From Marinobacter nanhaiticus D15-8W (GTDB taxonomy: Bacteria; Pseudomonadota; Gammaproteobacteria; Pseudomonadales; Oleiphilaceae), in contig NZ_AP028878.1 in assembly GCF_036511935.1 (NCBI RefSeq), positions 434,001 to 498,000 of the forward strand: a stretch of DNA of 64,000 nucleotides, written 5' to 3'. Each line of letters begins with the position of its first letter. Position 1 is the first letter of the stretch. The notes under the pieces were generated by a model that did no database searches, was not told the DNA's origin, and worked only from the letters and a program-made list of their open reading frames with translations. A program made the position numbers and the translations under genes. This document shows, piece after piece, positions 1 to 8,950 of this stretch.

Positions 1-1
1 G

Positions 2-109
2 TTCGGCCTATGGGGCGTCTTCGCCGGCTTTGTCGCCGACGAAGTCGCCAAGGCACTGATGATGGTGGTCTACCTGCGCCGCGAGACCTGGTTGCGGCGC
101 GTGGTGTAG
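2..109 (+). CDS. C-terminal end of a probable MATE-family efflux transporter (partial)
   Basis: Only the last 35 codons lie in the window; the frame is open from base 2 and ends at a TAG at 107-109. The encoded tail is a hydrophobic segment with an Asp-Glu pair (FVADEVAKAL) followed by a basic Arg-rich end. This resembles the last transmembrane helix of MATE (NorM/DinF-like) multidrug/Na+ antiporters, where a DE pair precedes the final helix. The assignment rests on this short stretch and could be wrong. The gene converges on the minus-strand chemotaxis gene, with essentially no spacer. Confidence 0.45.
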   Translation, partial: FGLWGVFAGFVADEVAKALMMVVYLRRETWLRRVV

Positions 110-1966
110 CTAGACGCTGAAGCGTGCCACCTGAGTGCGCAGGTTTTCGCCGAGCTGGGCCAGTTCCGTGCTGGACGAGGCAGCCTGGGAGGCAGCAGTC
201 GCCGACTGGTCGCTGATATCGCGGATCTGCGTGACGTTCAGGTTGATATCCTCGGCCACGGAGGTCTGCTGTTCAGCGGCAGTGGCGATCTGGCTGTTGA
301 ACTGCCGGATTTCCTCCACGGCAGCTGCAATTTCCTTGATGGTCTTGCCGGTGGTCTGGGCGCTGTCCAGTGTCTGGCCCGCCAGGCGGGTGCCGGACTC
401 CATGGCCTTGACGGAGCCTTCGGCACTGCTCACCAGGTTGCTGATCAGGGTTTCGATTTCAGATGCGGAACTCTGTGTGCGCTGGGCCAGTGATCGCACT
501 TCGTCGGCCACGACCGCAAAGCCACGACCCTGTTCTCCGGCACGGGCGGCTTCAATGGCTGCATTCAGTGCCAGCAGGTTGGTCTGCTCGGCCACGGATT
601 TGATCACGTCCAGCACCGTGACGATGTTCTGGGTGTCGGACTGCAGGCTGTGCAACTGCTGCATGACATTCTCCGACAGGCTGTTCAGCTCGCTGACGTA
701 GGAGAGCGTCTCACCCACGGCCGTTTCGCCGTCGGTGGCTTTATCGCTGGCGCGGGCGGCCGCATTGAAGGCTTCCTCGGCGCTCTTGGCGACATCGTTC
801 ACCGTGGCAACCATCTCGTTCATGGCAGTAGCGACCTGGTCGGTCTGGTCACGCTGCTGGAGCATGCCCTGGCTGGTCTGTTCGGTCACGGTGGAGAGCT
901 CACCGGTGGAGGTGGCAATATCCTGGGAGCCGCTATTTATGTCGCGTACCAGGGAGCGCAGGTTCGTCACCATCGTGCCCAGGGCGCTGAGCAGTTGCCC
1001 CAGTTCATCCTGACGGTTGGTTTGCACGTCCGAACGCAGGTCACCCGAGGCCACCTTGCTAGCGACCTCCACCGCTTGCCGTAGGGGGGTGAGGATGCTG
1101 CGCGCCAGGCTCCAGGCCGCTATAACGCCCAAAATCACTGCAGCGGCAATAGCGATGCCGATCAGCATCAAGGCACTGCCGTGCTCGCGGTCCATCTTTT
1201 CAAGTTGAATCTTCTGCAGGTTTTCTGCGGCTTCGACAATGCTCCGGGCTGTTTCGACGAGCTGGTCTTCCAGCTGAGTCAACTCCCGGACCTTATCGAC
1301 TGCGGTATCGAACGTATCCATATAAGTCTTGAACAGGCCCGTGACTTCATCCTTGACCCCCTGTTGCACGTAGGAGGCTTCGATGGACTGGATAGCGCGC
1401 TCGCCTTCTTTCTTGAAGTTGGCGATGGCTTCGTCATTGTGCTGGATCAGGAAGTTGCGCTCGTGACCGCGCATCTTCTTGATCGCGCCTTCCGCAACGT
1501 ATAACTGGGCTTCGGTACTCAGGCGACTGGCGGTAACGCGGGCGTCTTCTTCCAGTTTCGCAACGCTGGCGTCGCGGGTGGTTTGCGTTGTCGCCAGTTT
1601 TTGCAGCAGGCCAGCGTACTGTTCGGCGCCGTCCTGGACGGTATCCAGCAAAGCCAGGTCGGAGGGCACTGCGAGGCGTTCCTTTAGCACGTCAGCTGTT
1701 TGGCTGGCGGATTCGCTCAGGCGCGTGGCCTGGTCCAGCTCTGCCACGTCGCCCCGGAGCATGAAGTTCTTCTCGTTGACCCGGGCGTCCAGCAGGTACG
1801 CTTCCATCTGGCCGGCTTGGGCCACCACATCGGCACGGTGGTCATAGCTATTCAACTGCTTGATGGCCACAACGCCCACCAGCGCGGCGAGGATGATCAA
1901 CAGGCTGAAGCCAATGGTGAGCTTGCGTCCGATAGTGAGGGACGAGACGTAGCGCGATAACGGCAT
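110..1966 (-). CDS. methyl-accepting chemotaxis protein, HBM-like sensor (copy 1)
   Basis: Inner-membrane chemoreceptor of 618 residues. A first transmembrane helix (about residues 18-40) is followed by a helical periplasmic domain of about 220 residues. That domain has two similar halves, each with an Arg/His-Glu-Arg-x-Phe-Leu-type motif, as in helical bimodular (HBM) sensors such as McpS, which bind organic acids. A second membrane helix (about 265-288), a HAMP domain and a long signalling coiled coil follow, with the conserved hairpin tip [19 protein letters not shown]. No C-terminal pentapeptide for CheR/CheB is present. The start at 1966 is chosen because it gives the same length and aligns residue-for-residue with the paralogue at 3689-5545, although GGAG lies 12 bases away. 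An ATG at 1984 is the alternative. Its cytoplasmic half is nearly identical to that of the paralogue while the sensor halves differ. Confidence 0.93.
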   Translation of the reverse strand: MPLSRYVSSLTIGRKLTIGFSLLIILAALVGVVAIKQLNSYDHRADVVAQAGQMEAYLLDARVNEKNFMLRGDVAELDQATRLSESASQTADVLKERLAVPSDLALLDTVQDGAEQYAGLLQKLATTQTTRDASVAKLEEDARVTASRLSTEAQLYVAEGAIKKMRGHERNFLIQHNDEAIANFKKEGERAIQSIEASYVQQGVKDEVTGLFKTYMDTFDTAVDKVRELTQLEDQLVETARSIVEAAENLQKIQLEKMDREHGSALMLIGIAIAAAVILGVIAAWSLARSILTPLRQAVEVASKVASGDLRSDVQTNRQDELGQLLSALGTMVTNLRSLVRDINSGSQDIATSTGELSTVTEQTSQGMLQQRDQTDQVATAMNEMVATVNDVAKSAEEAFNAAARASDKATDGETAVGETLSYVSELNSLSENVMQQLHSLQSDTQNIVTVLDVIKSVAEQTNLLALNAAIEAARAGEQGRGFAVVADEVRSLAQRTQSSASEIETLISNLVSSAEGSVKAMESGTRLAGQTLDSAQTTGKTIKEIAAAVEEIRQFNSQIATAAEQQTSVAEDINLNVTQIRDISDQSATAASQAASSSTELAQLGENLRTQVARFSV

Positions 1967-2354
1967 GGCGAGTGTTAACTCCATTTAGGTCGAGTAGGTC
2001 TTTTATCGGCGGTCCCAAGTGAAGATTGAGCGAATTCTGCTCCACAGGGTGTTTCGGATGATCGCAACGGGATTCGCTGGGCGCGCGCGCCGTAGTCTTC
2101 GATCAGAGAAGCGCAGACCAGTTGGTCGCGTTATTCCGACAGACCCATCCAAGCAAAAAACCCGCCGTAATTGCTGAAAATGGGAAATGTTTAACGGAAA
2201 GCGGACTACCGGTCGTTCGAGTGGTGAGAAATGACACGTCGTGTCAGCTTGGGACGTATTTTTGCAGCCGATGAAATTGCCGAAACGGGGCGTTTCAAAA
2301 GGGCTTTCGGGGCTTCTAATGGGTGTTGGTGAATATACACCTATGGTATTGGGG

Positions 2355-2378
2355 AAATGGGTGAAATCTCACCCATTT
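2355..2378. promoter_or_regulatory. perfect 10-bp inverted repeat upstream of orphan TRAP receptor
   Basis: AAATGGGTGA and TCACCCATTT are separated by AATC, forming a perfect dyad. It lies about 115-130 bp upstream of a sigma-54-like promoter, the typical distance for an enhancer-binding protein site. The binding protein is unknown; DctD-type regulation is only an inference. The rest of 1967-2479 shows no gene; another dyad, GAAACG-GGG-CGTTTC, is at 2282-2296. Confidence 0.5.
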
Positions 2379-2479
2379 GATTCTGGAATCGGTCACATTG
2401 TGTTGCACAACACCAACAATACGTAAGCAGGTCCAGAAGATAACCCTTCAGCCCGCCATATCGTTGCCAATCCGATATA

Positions 2480-2496
2480 TTGGCCCCGGTCTTGCA
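2480..2496 (+). promoter_or_regulatory. candidate sigma-54 (-24/-12) promoter for orphan TRAP receptor
   Basis: The sequence reads TTGGCCCC-GGTC-TTGCA. GG and GC are spaced by exactly 10 bases, as in the YTGGCACGNNNNTTGCW consensus. It ends about 60 bases before the start codon at 2555. Confidence 0.5.
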
Positions 2497-2554
2497 GCGC
2501 TGCTCCCTTGTTGTGGCTGAGTCTAGAACAACAAGCAACTTACGGAGCATTTGG

Positions 2555-3541
2555 ATGACACTGCATTTGAAAAAAGTTTTGCTGGCGCTGTGCCTGTTTC
2601 TGCCGGTCGCTGCATGGGCCAACCCCCAGTACCTGGTGTTCACGCATGTCGTGAGCCCGGATACCCCGAAGGGGAAGATGGCCACCATGTTCAAGACCAT
2701 CGTCGAGCGGAAAATGGGCTCGAAATACAACGTTATCGTCCACCCCAACTCCGAGTTGCTGGATGATGGGGAGGCGATCACGGCCATTGCCCGCGGCGAG
2801 ATCCATTTCGCCGTTCCGTCCGTGTCCAAGTTCGAGGAATATACACCGAAGCTGAAGATCTACGACCTGCCGTTCCTGTTCCCGAACATGGACGCGGTCG
2901 AGCGTTTCCAGGAAGGGCCGGTTGGACAGTCGCTGCTGAAGAGCATGGAGTCGAAGGGTATTCTCGGCCTGGGATACCTGCACAACGGCCTGAAGCAACT
3001 GAGCGCGAACAAGGAATTCCATAAACCGTCCGATCTGGAAGGCCTGAGTTTCCGAATTATGGATTCCGAGGTGCTGCAGAAGCAGTTCCAGGCGATCGGC
3101 GCCTTTGGGATGCCGATGGCGTTTGCCGACGTTTATGAAGGGTTGGCGTCTGGACTGATCCAGGGGCAGGAGAACACCTGGTCCAATATCTATTCTAAAA
3201 AGTTCTACGAACACCAGCCGTACATCATGGAGTCGAACCACGGCGTATTGGATTACATGGTCATCACCAACTCGAATTTCTGGAACTCGCTGCCCGAAGA
3301 AGAGCGTCGTCATTTCGAATATGCGCTGGGTATGGCGCTTAAGTACGGCAATGCAGTGGCTATCGCAAAATCAAAGAATGACCATGATGAGCTTCGCAGC
3401 ATGAAGAACGTCAACCTGATCGAGCTGTCGCCGAAAGAGCTGCAAGTATGGCAGCAGGCTATGAAGCCCGTTTGGGACGCCTACGAAGGCGAAATCGGTA
3501 AGGACGTGATTGACGCTGCGATCGCAGCGGGCAAGTCGTAA
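2555..3541 (+). CDS. TRAP transporter solute receptor, DctP family (orphan)
   Basis: Periplasmic solute-binding protein of 328 residues. It has a Sec signal peptide (LKKVLLALCLFLPVAAWA, cleavage before NPQYLVF). The DctP fold is recognisable, with the conserved region around LSFRIMDSEV holding the Arg that usually salt-bridges the substrate carboxylate. The start at 2555 follows a CGGAG ribosome site 7 bases upstream; longer upstream readings lack one. It has no permease genes beside it on its own strand. It sits between two chemoreceptor genes, with the complete dctPQM operon just beyond. It may share that permease, or present ligand to a chemoreceptor; both are inference. A sigma-54-like promoter lies upstream. 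Substrate is probably a carboxylate but cannot be named. Confidence 0.88.
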   Translation: MTLHLKKVLLALCLFLPVAAWANPQYLVFTHVVSPDTPKGKMATMFKTIVERKMGSKYNVIVHPNSELLDDGEAITAIARGEIHFAVPSVSKFEEYTPKLKIYDLPFLFPNMDAVERFQEGPVGQSLLKSMESKGILGLGYLHNGLKQLSANKEFHKPSDLEGLSFRIMDSEVLQKQFQAIGAFGMPMAFADVYEGLASGLIQGQENTWSNIYSKKFYEHQPYIMESNHGVLDYMVITNSNFWNSLPEEERRHFEYALGMALKYGNAVAIAKSKNDHDELRSMKNVNLIELSPKELQVWQQAMKPVWDAYEGEIGKDVIDAAIAAGKS

Positions 3542-3559
3542 ACGCTTTCAGGGTACGAT

Positions 3560-3590
3560 GCCGCTTCGGCCTGAAGAAGCGGCTTTCTTC
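3560..3590 (+). terminator. intrinsic terminator candidate after orphan dctP
   Basis: The stem GCCGCTTC (3560-3567) pairs with GAAGCGGC (3576-3583), and TTTCTTCC follows. It lies 19 bases after the stop codon. Confidence 0.6.
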
Positions 3591-3639
3591 CTAAAAAGTG
3601 ATCCAGACGATCAGCATTGCGGACGTGGTCCGTTTTTCC

Positions 3640-3677
3640 GAACGGTGTCCTGCTTAGCAGCGGCACCGTTCTTTTTT
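3640..3677 (+). terminator. second intrinsic terminator, between convergent genes
   Basis: GAACGGTG (3640-3647) pairs with CACCGTTC (3664-3671), and a six-T run follows at 3672-3677. It lies just before the stop of the convergent MCP gene. Confidence 0.7.
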
Positions 3678-3688
3678 ATCATCTGAAA

Positions 3689-5545
3689 TCAAACACTGAA
3701 TCGCGCCACCTGTACACGCAGGTTTTCGCCCAATTGCGCCAGCTCGGTGGTCGAGGATGCGACCTGTGAGGCTGATGACGCGGACTGGTCGCTGATATCG
3801 CGAATCTGTGTGACGTTGTGATTGATATCTTCTGCGACAGATGACTGCTGTTCTGCAGCAGTTGCGATCTGGCTGTTGAACTGACGAATCTCTTCCACCG
3901 CAGCGGCGATATCCTTGATGGTTTTTCCCGTAGCCTGGGCGCTTTCCAGCGTCTGACCGGCCAGGCGGTTACCGGACTCCATGGCCTTCACCGAACCTTC
4001 GGCGCTGGTCACCAGGTTGGTAATCAGGGTTTCGATCTCAGAGGCCGAGGTCTGTGTACGCTGGGCCAGGGAGCGGACCTCGTCGGCCACCACTGCAAAG
4101 CCGCGGCCCTGTTCGCCGGCACGGGCGGCCTCGATAGCCGCATTCAGTGCCAGCAGGTTGGTCTGCTCTGCGACGGACTTGATGACATCCAGCACAGTGA
4201 CGATGTTCTGCGTGTCCGATTGCAGGCCGTGAAGCTGCTGCATCACGTTTTCCAACAGTCCATTCAGTTCGTTGACGTAAGACAGGGTTTCGCCCACTGC
4301 GGTCTCGCCTTCGGCGGCGGTTTCGCTGGCACGGTTGGCGGCGTTGAAAGCGTCCTCCGCACTCTTGGCCACCTCGCTGACGGTTGCAACCATCTCGTTC
4401 ATGGCGGTGGCTACCTGATCAGTCTGATCCCGCTGATCGGTCATACCCTGGCTGGTCTGCTCGGTTACGGTCGAGAGTTCGCCGGTGGAAGTGGCAATAT
4501 TCTCCGAGCCACTGTTGATACCGCGCACCAGTTCACGCAGGTTGCTGACCATGGCGCCCAGGGCGTTGAGCAACTGGCCCAGCTCGTCCTGGCGGTTGGT
4601 CTTCACGTCGGTGCGCAGATCGCCGGATGCGACTTTGGTAGCGACCTCCACAGCCTCGCGGATAGGACGCACAATATTGCGGGTCAGGGTCCAGGCCAGG
4701 GCGACACCGAGCAGGATAACGATGACGGTCGCGACGATGATCAGCGTAATCGCCTGCGTCTGCTCCGTGCGCATCTTGCCCACCTGGACTTCTTTCAGTT
4801 CAGCGGCGGCGGAGAGGATGCTGTTGGCGGAAGCCAGCATTTCCGTTTCCAGGGCCTCGTTACGTTGCACCTGTTTGGCTGCCTGGCCGAAGGTCGTGAT
4901 GTAGTTGGTGAACAGACCGCTGACTTCTTCCTTGATCGACTTGTCGAGAAAAGAGGACTTGATCGAACGCAAGGCCCGCTCCGCGGCGGATTCGAATTGT
5001 TCGATGGCCTTGATATCCCCCTCGATCAGAAAGCTGCGTTCGTTGCGACGCATTTGCTTGAGGGCCGCCGCCGCCATATAGAGCTTGTCTTCGGTGCTCA
5101 GCCGGCTTTCCGCCATGCGTGCATCCACTTCAAGCTGCGCGACGGTGGCCTCCCGCGCCTGGATATTGGTGGCCAGTTCGGTCAGCAGTTCACTATAGCG
5201 GGCGGCGCCGGCCTTGATGGTATCCAGCCGCTGCAGATTGGCGGGTGTCGCCAGCTCCGCTTCCAGATTAGCTGCTATCTTGCCCGCTGTGGCGCTGTTC
5301 TGGCGGGCGCCCTCAAGTCCGCCTTCCTCGTGGTCGAGCATGAATTGGCTTTCGGCAAGTCGGGCTTCCAGTAGGCGCGTTTCCATAACGCCGACCTGGC
5401 CGACGATGATAGCCCTTTGGGTATAACTATCGAGTGCTTGTAAGGCTGTGATACCGACAATGACGGCAAGTACGATCAGCGCCGAAAAACCAATAGCAAG
5501 CTTGCGTCCGATCGAGAGGGACGAGAGAAACTGAGGCATCCGCAT
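3689..5545 (-). CDS. methyl-accepting chemotaxis protein, HBM-like sensor (copy 2)
   Basis: Chemoreceptor of 618 residues with the same architecture as the gene at 110-1966: membrane helix near residues 18-40, a helical periplasmic sensor of about 220 residues with two RxERxFL/Q-type repeats, a second helix near 265-288, HAMP, and a signalling domain with the [19 protein letters not shown] tip. It ends with the same VARFSV tail and lacks a methylation-enzyme docking pentapeptide. The start at 5545 has GGGAG 7 bases upstream. It lies downstream of dctM on the same strand, about 200 bases away with a terminator-like stem between. A candidate IclR-type site (5624-5638) precedes it. The ligand is unknown; HBM sensors characterised so far bind TCA-cycle acids, which would suit the TRAP neighbours. 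Confidence 0.94.
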   Translation of the reverse strand: MRMPQFLSSLSIGRKLAIGFSALIVLAVIVGITALQALDSYTQRAIIVGQVGVMETRLLEARLAESQFMLDHEEGGLEGARQNSATAGKIAANLEAELATPANLQRLDTIKAGAARYSELLTELATNIQAREATVAQLEVDARMAESRLSTEDKLYMAAAALKQMRRNERSFLIEGDIKAIEQFESAAERALRSIKSSFLDKSIKEEVSGLFTNYITTFGQAAKQVQRNEALETEMLASANSILSAAAELKEVQVGKMRTEQTQAITLIIVATVIVILLGVALAWTLTRNIVRPIREAVEVATKVASGDLRTDVKTNRQDELGQLLNALGAMVSNLRELVRGINSGSENIATSTGELSTVTEQTSQGMTDQRDQTDQVATAMNEMVATVSEVAKSAEDAFNAANRASETAAEGETAVGETLSYVNELNGLLENVMQQLHGLQSDTQNIVTVLDVIKSVAEQTNLLALNAAIEAARAGEQGRGFAVVADEVRSLAQRTQTSASEIETLITNLVTSAEGSVKAMESGNRLAGQTLESAQATGKTIKDIAAAVEEIRQFNSQIATAAEQQSSVAEDINHNVTQIRDISDQSASSASQVASSTTELAQLGENLRVQVARFSV

Positions 5546-5623
5546 GGTGTGCTCCCTGAATACCTTGACGCCGGACGAGGGGAGGTCGAAGGCGTCTTAT
5601 TGTTGTATTTGTGCGGAAAGAAG

Positions 5624-5638
5624 TTCCGCTAAATGGTA
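5624..5638. promoter_or_regulatory. IclR-type operator-like site upstream of MCP copy 2
   Basis: TTCCGCTAAATGGTA matches 11 of 15 bases of the motif TTTCGCTATGCGGTA found intact at 31294-31308. It overlaps a dyad GCGGAA-N5-TTCCGC (5613-5629). Confidence 0.4.
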
Positions 5639-5696
5639 TTTAAGGTTTATTTCAGCTATTTGATCAAGCAAAGATTGGTAACAGAGTATTAAAGCG

Positions 5697-5730
5697 ACCC
5701 CGCTGCAGGGTCTGGATTCTGCAGCGGGGT
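5697..5730 (-). terminator. strong stem after dctM
   Basis: A perfect 12-bp inverted repeat, ACCCCGCTGCAG and CTGCAGCGGGGT with a 10-base loop, lies 24 bases after the dctM stop. On the minus strand only a weak T tract (CTTTAAT) follows, so it may be a 3'-end stabiliser more than a full terminator. Confidence 0.6.
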
Positions 5731-5753
5731 AGGTCCTCAAGATCGGACGGGAT

Positions 5754-7064
5754 CTAGAAGAACAGATCCGGCAGGTAGGTGGCGATCTCCGGGAAGATCA
5801 TGATCAGTGCGAGGCCGACGATTTCCACCAGTACGAATGGGATGATCGACAGGTAGATGTCCCGCATCGTGATATTCGGTGGCACGACCCCTTTCAGGTA
5901 GAACAGATTGAAGCCGAAGGGCGGCGTCATGTAGCCGATTTCCATGTTGATCACGAACAGGATACCGAACCAGATCGGATCGAAACCGAGACTTTCGACG
6001 ATAGGCATGAACACCGGCAACGTGATCAGCATGATGCCTACCGGATCGAGCACCATCGCCAGCAGGAAGATGATCAGCATCATCGACAGGATCACGCCCC
6101 AGGGACCGCCCGGGATCATCTGCATCAGCCCTTCGATCAGTTCCTGGGCGCCCATGCTCTGGTAGGCCGCGCTGAACGCGTGGGCAGCGAACAGGATCCA
6201 CATGATCATGCCGGTCAGCTTGAAGGTGCGGATCGACGCTTCGTGCAGCAGTTTCCAGGTGAACTTGCGGTAGACCACCGCGGAGATCAATGCGCCGAAA
6301 ACACCCACAGCGGCTGCTTCGGTTGGCGTGGTAATACCGCCAATGATCGAACCCAGTACCATGATCACGATGGCAATCGGCAGGATGACGGCCCGCAGGG
6401 CGCGGAATTTTTCCGCCCAGCTGGCTCGCTCCTCGGGCGGCAGTGCCGGTGCCAGGTGTGGCTGGAAGTAGCAGCGGATAATGATGTAGGCGATGGTCAG
6501 CACCATCAGCAGCAGCCCGGGCAATACGCCGGCGGCGAACATCTTGCCCACGGACACGCCGGTGATCAGGGCGTAGAGGATCATCAGGATACTGGGTGGA
6601 ATCAGGATGCCCCAGCCACCGCCGGTATTGATGCAGCCCAGGGCCATGTTCTTGTCATAGCCGCGCTCGAGCATCGACGGCAATGCGATGGTCCCCATGG
6701 CCACCACGGCCGCTCCACTGATGCCGCACATCGCCGCAAACAGCGCACAGATCCCCAGGGTGCCGATAGCCAGGCCGCCGCGTACGCCCCCCCACCAAAG
6801 GTGCATCATGCGGTAGAGGTCGTTGGCGACACCCGTCCGCTCCAGGATCATCGCCATATAGACGAATAGCGGGATGGCAACGAGAGTAAAGCTCTCCATG
6901 GTGCTCCAGATCTGCGAAGCCACCATAAAGAAGGAATCGAATCCCCAGGTGAAATAGAGGAAGACGACGGACACACCGCCCAGCACGAAGGCCAGCGGTA
7001 GCCCGAGGACCAGGAAGAATAGCAGGGCGCCGAAAAACAGCAGGGTCAGGACTTCGATACTCAC
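5754..7064 (-). CDS. dctM: TRAP transporter large permease, DctM
   Basis: Inner-membrane protein of 436 residues with about 12 hydrophobic segments. It is the large subunit that couples solute import to the sodium gradient in TRAP systems. Family features are seen throughout, including the GxxxGILIPPSI-type loop (GGGWGILIPPSILMI) near residue 150 and the TPTEAAAVGVFGAL motif near 230. The start is a GTG overlapping the dctQ stop (GTGA), with AGGAGG about 8 bases upstream, which indicates translational coupling. It is the third gene of dctP-dctQ-dctM, transcribed leftward from about 8.8 kb. Length is normal for the family. The substrate is set by the receptor at 7698-8741 and is not known. Confidence 0.95.
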   Translation of the reverse strand: MSIEVLTLLFFGALLFFLVLGLPLAFVLGGVSVVFLYFTWGFDSFFMVASQIWSTMESFTLVAIPLFVYMAMILERTGVANDLYRMMHLWWGGVRGGLAIGTLGICALFAAMCGISGAAVVAMGTIALPSMLERGYDKNMALGCINTGGGWGILIPPSILMILYALITGVSVGKMFAAGVLPGLLLMVLTIAYIIIRCYFQPHLAPALPPEERASWAEKFRALRAVILPIAIVIMVLGSIIGGITTPTEAAAVGVFGALISAVVYRKFTWKLLHEASIRTFKLTGMIMWILFAAHAFSAAYQSMGAQELIEGLMQMIPGGPWGVILSMMLIIFLLAMVLDPVGIMLITLPVFMPIVESLGFDPIWFGILFVINMEIGYMTPPFGFNLFYLKGVVPPNITMRDIYLSIIPFVLVEIVGLALIMIFPEIATYLPDLFF

Positions 7065-7609
7065 AGCATATCCTCCTGCTCGGCTTCGCGGCTCTCAGGT
7101 TTGTAGTAATCCAGGTTGAAGGCTATTGCGATATCCTCCAACAGCTTGACCACCCCCTGCAGGACCAGCAGACCGGTACCCAGGGGAATCGCCACCTTCA
7201 CCGGCCAGATCGGCGGGTTCCAGGCGGAATAGGACGTTTCCCAACTGGCTACCGACTGACTGGCCATGTCGTAGCCGAAATAGAAGAGCGCCAGTGTGAA
7301 GGCGAAAAACATGGTCGAGGTGAACACGTCGAGGCAGGCCTGCACCCTTGGGCCCAGGTGGGAATACAGCAAGTCGACATTCACGTGCCCCCGGTGGGCC
7401 ATGATGTAGCCGCCGGACATGATGGCGTAGACGCCGAACAGCATCTGAGTCAGCTCATTGGTCCACACCGTCGGTGAGTTCATCAGGTAGCGGAAGCACA
7501 CCTCGAGCAGCAGGAATATGAACATGGCGAAAACGAGCAGGGCGACCCATCGACCGATAAAGTCGTTCAGCCGGGTCACACCGTTCATGAATGCGGTCAG
7601 CGCACGCAT
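7061..7609 (-). CDS. dctQ: TRAP transporter small permease, DctQ
   Basis: Small membrane subunit of a TRAP transporter, 182 residues, with four hydrophobic helices. The first contains a Leu/Phe-rich run ending LEVCFRYLMNSPTVWTNEL. The pattern [FY]xRY(L)...PxxWxxEL is the DctQ signature. The start at 7609 is chosen because CGGAGG lies 6-7 bases upstream; an in-frame reading extends 21 codons further without a ribosome site. Its stop overlaps the dctM start by four bases (GTGA). Expected to form the QM membrane complex with the neighbouring DctM. Confidence 0.93.
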   Translation of the reverse strand: MRALTAFMNGVTRLNDFIGRWVALLVFAMFIFLLLEVCFRYLMNSPTVWTNELTQMLFGVYAIMSGGYIMAHRGHVNVDLLYSHLGPRVQACLDVFTSTMFFAFTLALFYFGYDMASQSVASWETSYSAWNPPIWPVKVAIPLGTGLLVLQGVVKLLEDIAIAFNLDYYKPESREAEQEDML

Positions 7610-7697
7610 GGGATCCTCCGGGAGGAAATTCGATAAACGGGGTAAAACGGAAGCCGGTGGCCAGACGACCACCGGCTGAGAGGCCTGATGGCGAGCC

Positions 7698-8741
7698 TTA
7701 GAGGTAGCCCAATTCCGTCAGGTAGTCTTTCAGCATAGTCAGTGCTTTCTGGGCACGCTCGCTACGCTCGCCTTCTTCGTCCCACATTTTCTGTGCGGTC
7801 TGGGTCAGGCGCTGTTGTACATCTTCCGGCAGGGTATTGACCTGTACATCCTCTTCAGCGATGGCCTTGGCGAGGGTAACGCGTTCCTTATACTGGTATT
7901 CGTTGGTACGGAACCAGAACTGCTCATCCAGCGCTTGCTTGACGATGTTCTGCAGGTCTTCCGGCAGCTTGTCCAATGCCTTCTGGCTCACGATGATCAC
8001 GTCGGTACCGGCGATGTTCAGGGCCGGCTTCACATGATACTTCGCCACTTCGTAGAGACCCATGGAGTAAGCACCCTGCGCCGCACCCCAGTGCGCGCCG
8101 TCGACCACGCCACTGTCCAGGGCCGGGTAGAGTTCGCTACCGGGGATATAGGAAGCAGCCGCGCCGGCTTCGGTCAGGAATTTCTGCAGCGCACCGGAAG
8201 AACGGATCTTCAGCTTGGTGAAGTCTTCCCAGCTGTTGATGGGGTTCTTGATGACCATCTCGGTCGGGTAGACCTTGTCGGTTGCCCAGTAGACGCCATA
8301 TTGGGCGGCTTCGTCACGCAGCATTTGCTCGAAGCCCAGGCCCTGATGGAAATAGGCGGTTTCCCAGACGTTGCGGAAAGCGAATGGCAGACCGGAGGCT
8401 ATGCCGGCGAGGGTCATTTTATCCTGGGCATAGGATGGGGAGATGGTGCCCATTTCCAGGATGCCGCGGCTGACCGCCTCGAAGGTTTGCTTCGGCTTGA
8501 ACAGCGCGCCGGACTCGTAAAGGTCCAGTTTCAGGCGGCCATCGCTGCGTTCTTCGATGACGCGCTTGAGGCGGCCCAGGCTGTCTTCATAGGAGCTGCT
8601 CGAGCCCGGCCAGTGGGACTGCACTTTCCAGGTAGTCGTATCCGCGGCAGTTGCTACACCGCTGAACAGGGCGCCGACACTCAGGGCCACGGCGGAGGCG
8701 CAGACCGTCAGCTGTTTCTTGAACTGGGTAAGCGTTTGCAT
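7698..8741 (-). CDS. dctP: TRAP transporter solute receptor, DctP
   Basis: Periplasmic receptor of 347 residues with a clear signal peptide (cleavage after VATAA, near residue 33). The DctP fold includes the conserved Arg in LKIRSSGALQ (near residue 176), which normally binds the substrate carboxylate, and the GVVDGAHWGA segment. The latter resembles receptors for 2-oxo or aromatic/aliphatic monocarboxylates rather than classical C4-dicarboxylate DctP. That subgroup call is tentative. It is the first gene of the dctPQM operon. The 200-bp leader (8742-8950) contains an excellent match (14/15) to the IclR-type motif at 8828-8842, placing the operon in the putative shared regulon. Confidence 0.93.
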   Translation of the reverse strand: MQTLTQFKKQLTVCASAVALSVGALFSGVATAADTTTWKVQSHWPGSSSSYEDSLGRLKRVIEERSDGRLKLDLYESGALFKPKQTFEAVSRGILEMGTISPSYAQDKMTLAGIASGLPFAFRNVWETAYFHQGLGFEQMLRDEAAQYGVYWATDKVYPTEMVIKNPINSWEDFTKLKIRSSGALQKFLTEAGAAASYIPGSELYPALDSGVVDGAHWGAAQGAYSMGLYEVAKYHVKPALNIAGTDVIIVSQKALDKLPEDLQNIVKQALDEQFWFRTNEYQYKERVTLAKAIAEEDVQVNTLPEDVQQRLTQTAQKMWDEEGERSERAQKALTMLKDYLTELGYL

Positions 8742-8827
8742 GACTTGACCTCTTGTTGTTGTGCTTTGACTTGTGTTGCTTGGACCAAAGCTTCTCTTGT
8801 TGTATTCCCGTAAAGCTTCTTGCTTAG

Positions 8828-8842
8828 TTTCGCTCTGCGGTA
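8828..8842. promoter_or_regulatory. IclR-type operator-like site upstream of dctPQM
   Basis: TTTCGCTCTGCGGTA differs by one base from TTTCGCTATGCGGTA (reverse complement of 31294-31308). Flanking bases AG and CTA also match. It lies about 90 bp upstream of the dctP start. A TTGCAA/TAAATT promoter-like pair, read leftward, lies slightly further upstream. Confidence 0.6.
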
Positions 8843-8950
8843 CTAGTGACTGCAGAATGAATCCTTGTTTTCCGAATTTATCACATGACTGACCATTTGC
8901 AATAGGACGCCTGTGGAATGTAATTCGCGTGTAAACCGGCCCTTCGCCGG

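Noticed and set aside
4220..5374. Open frame of 384 codons antisense to the second MCP
   Set aside because: The MCP reading has all expected domains; the antisense frame has none.
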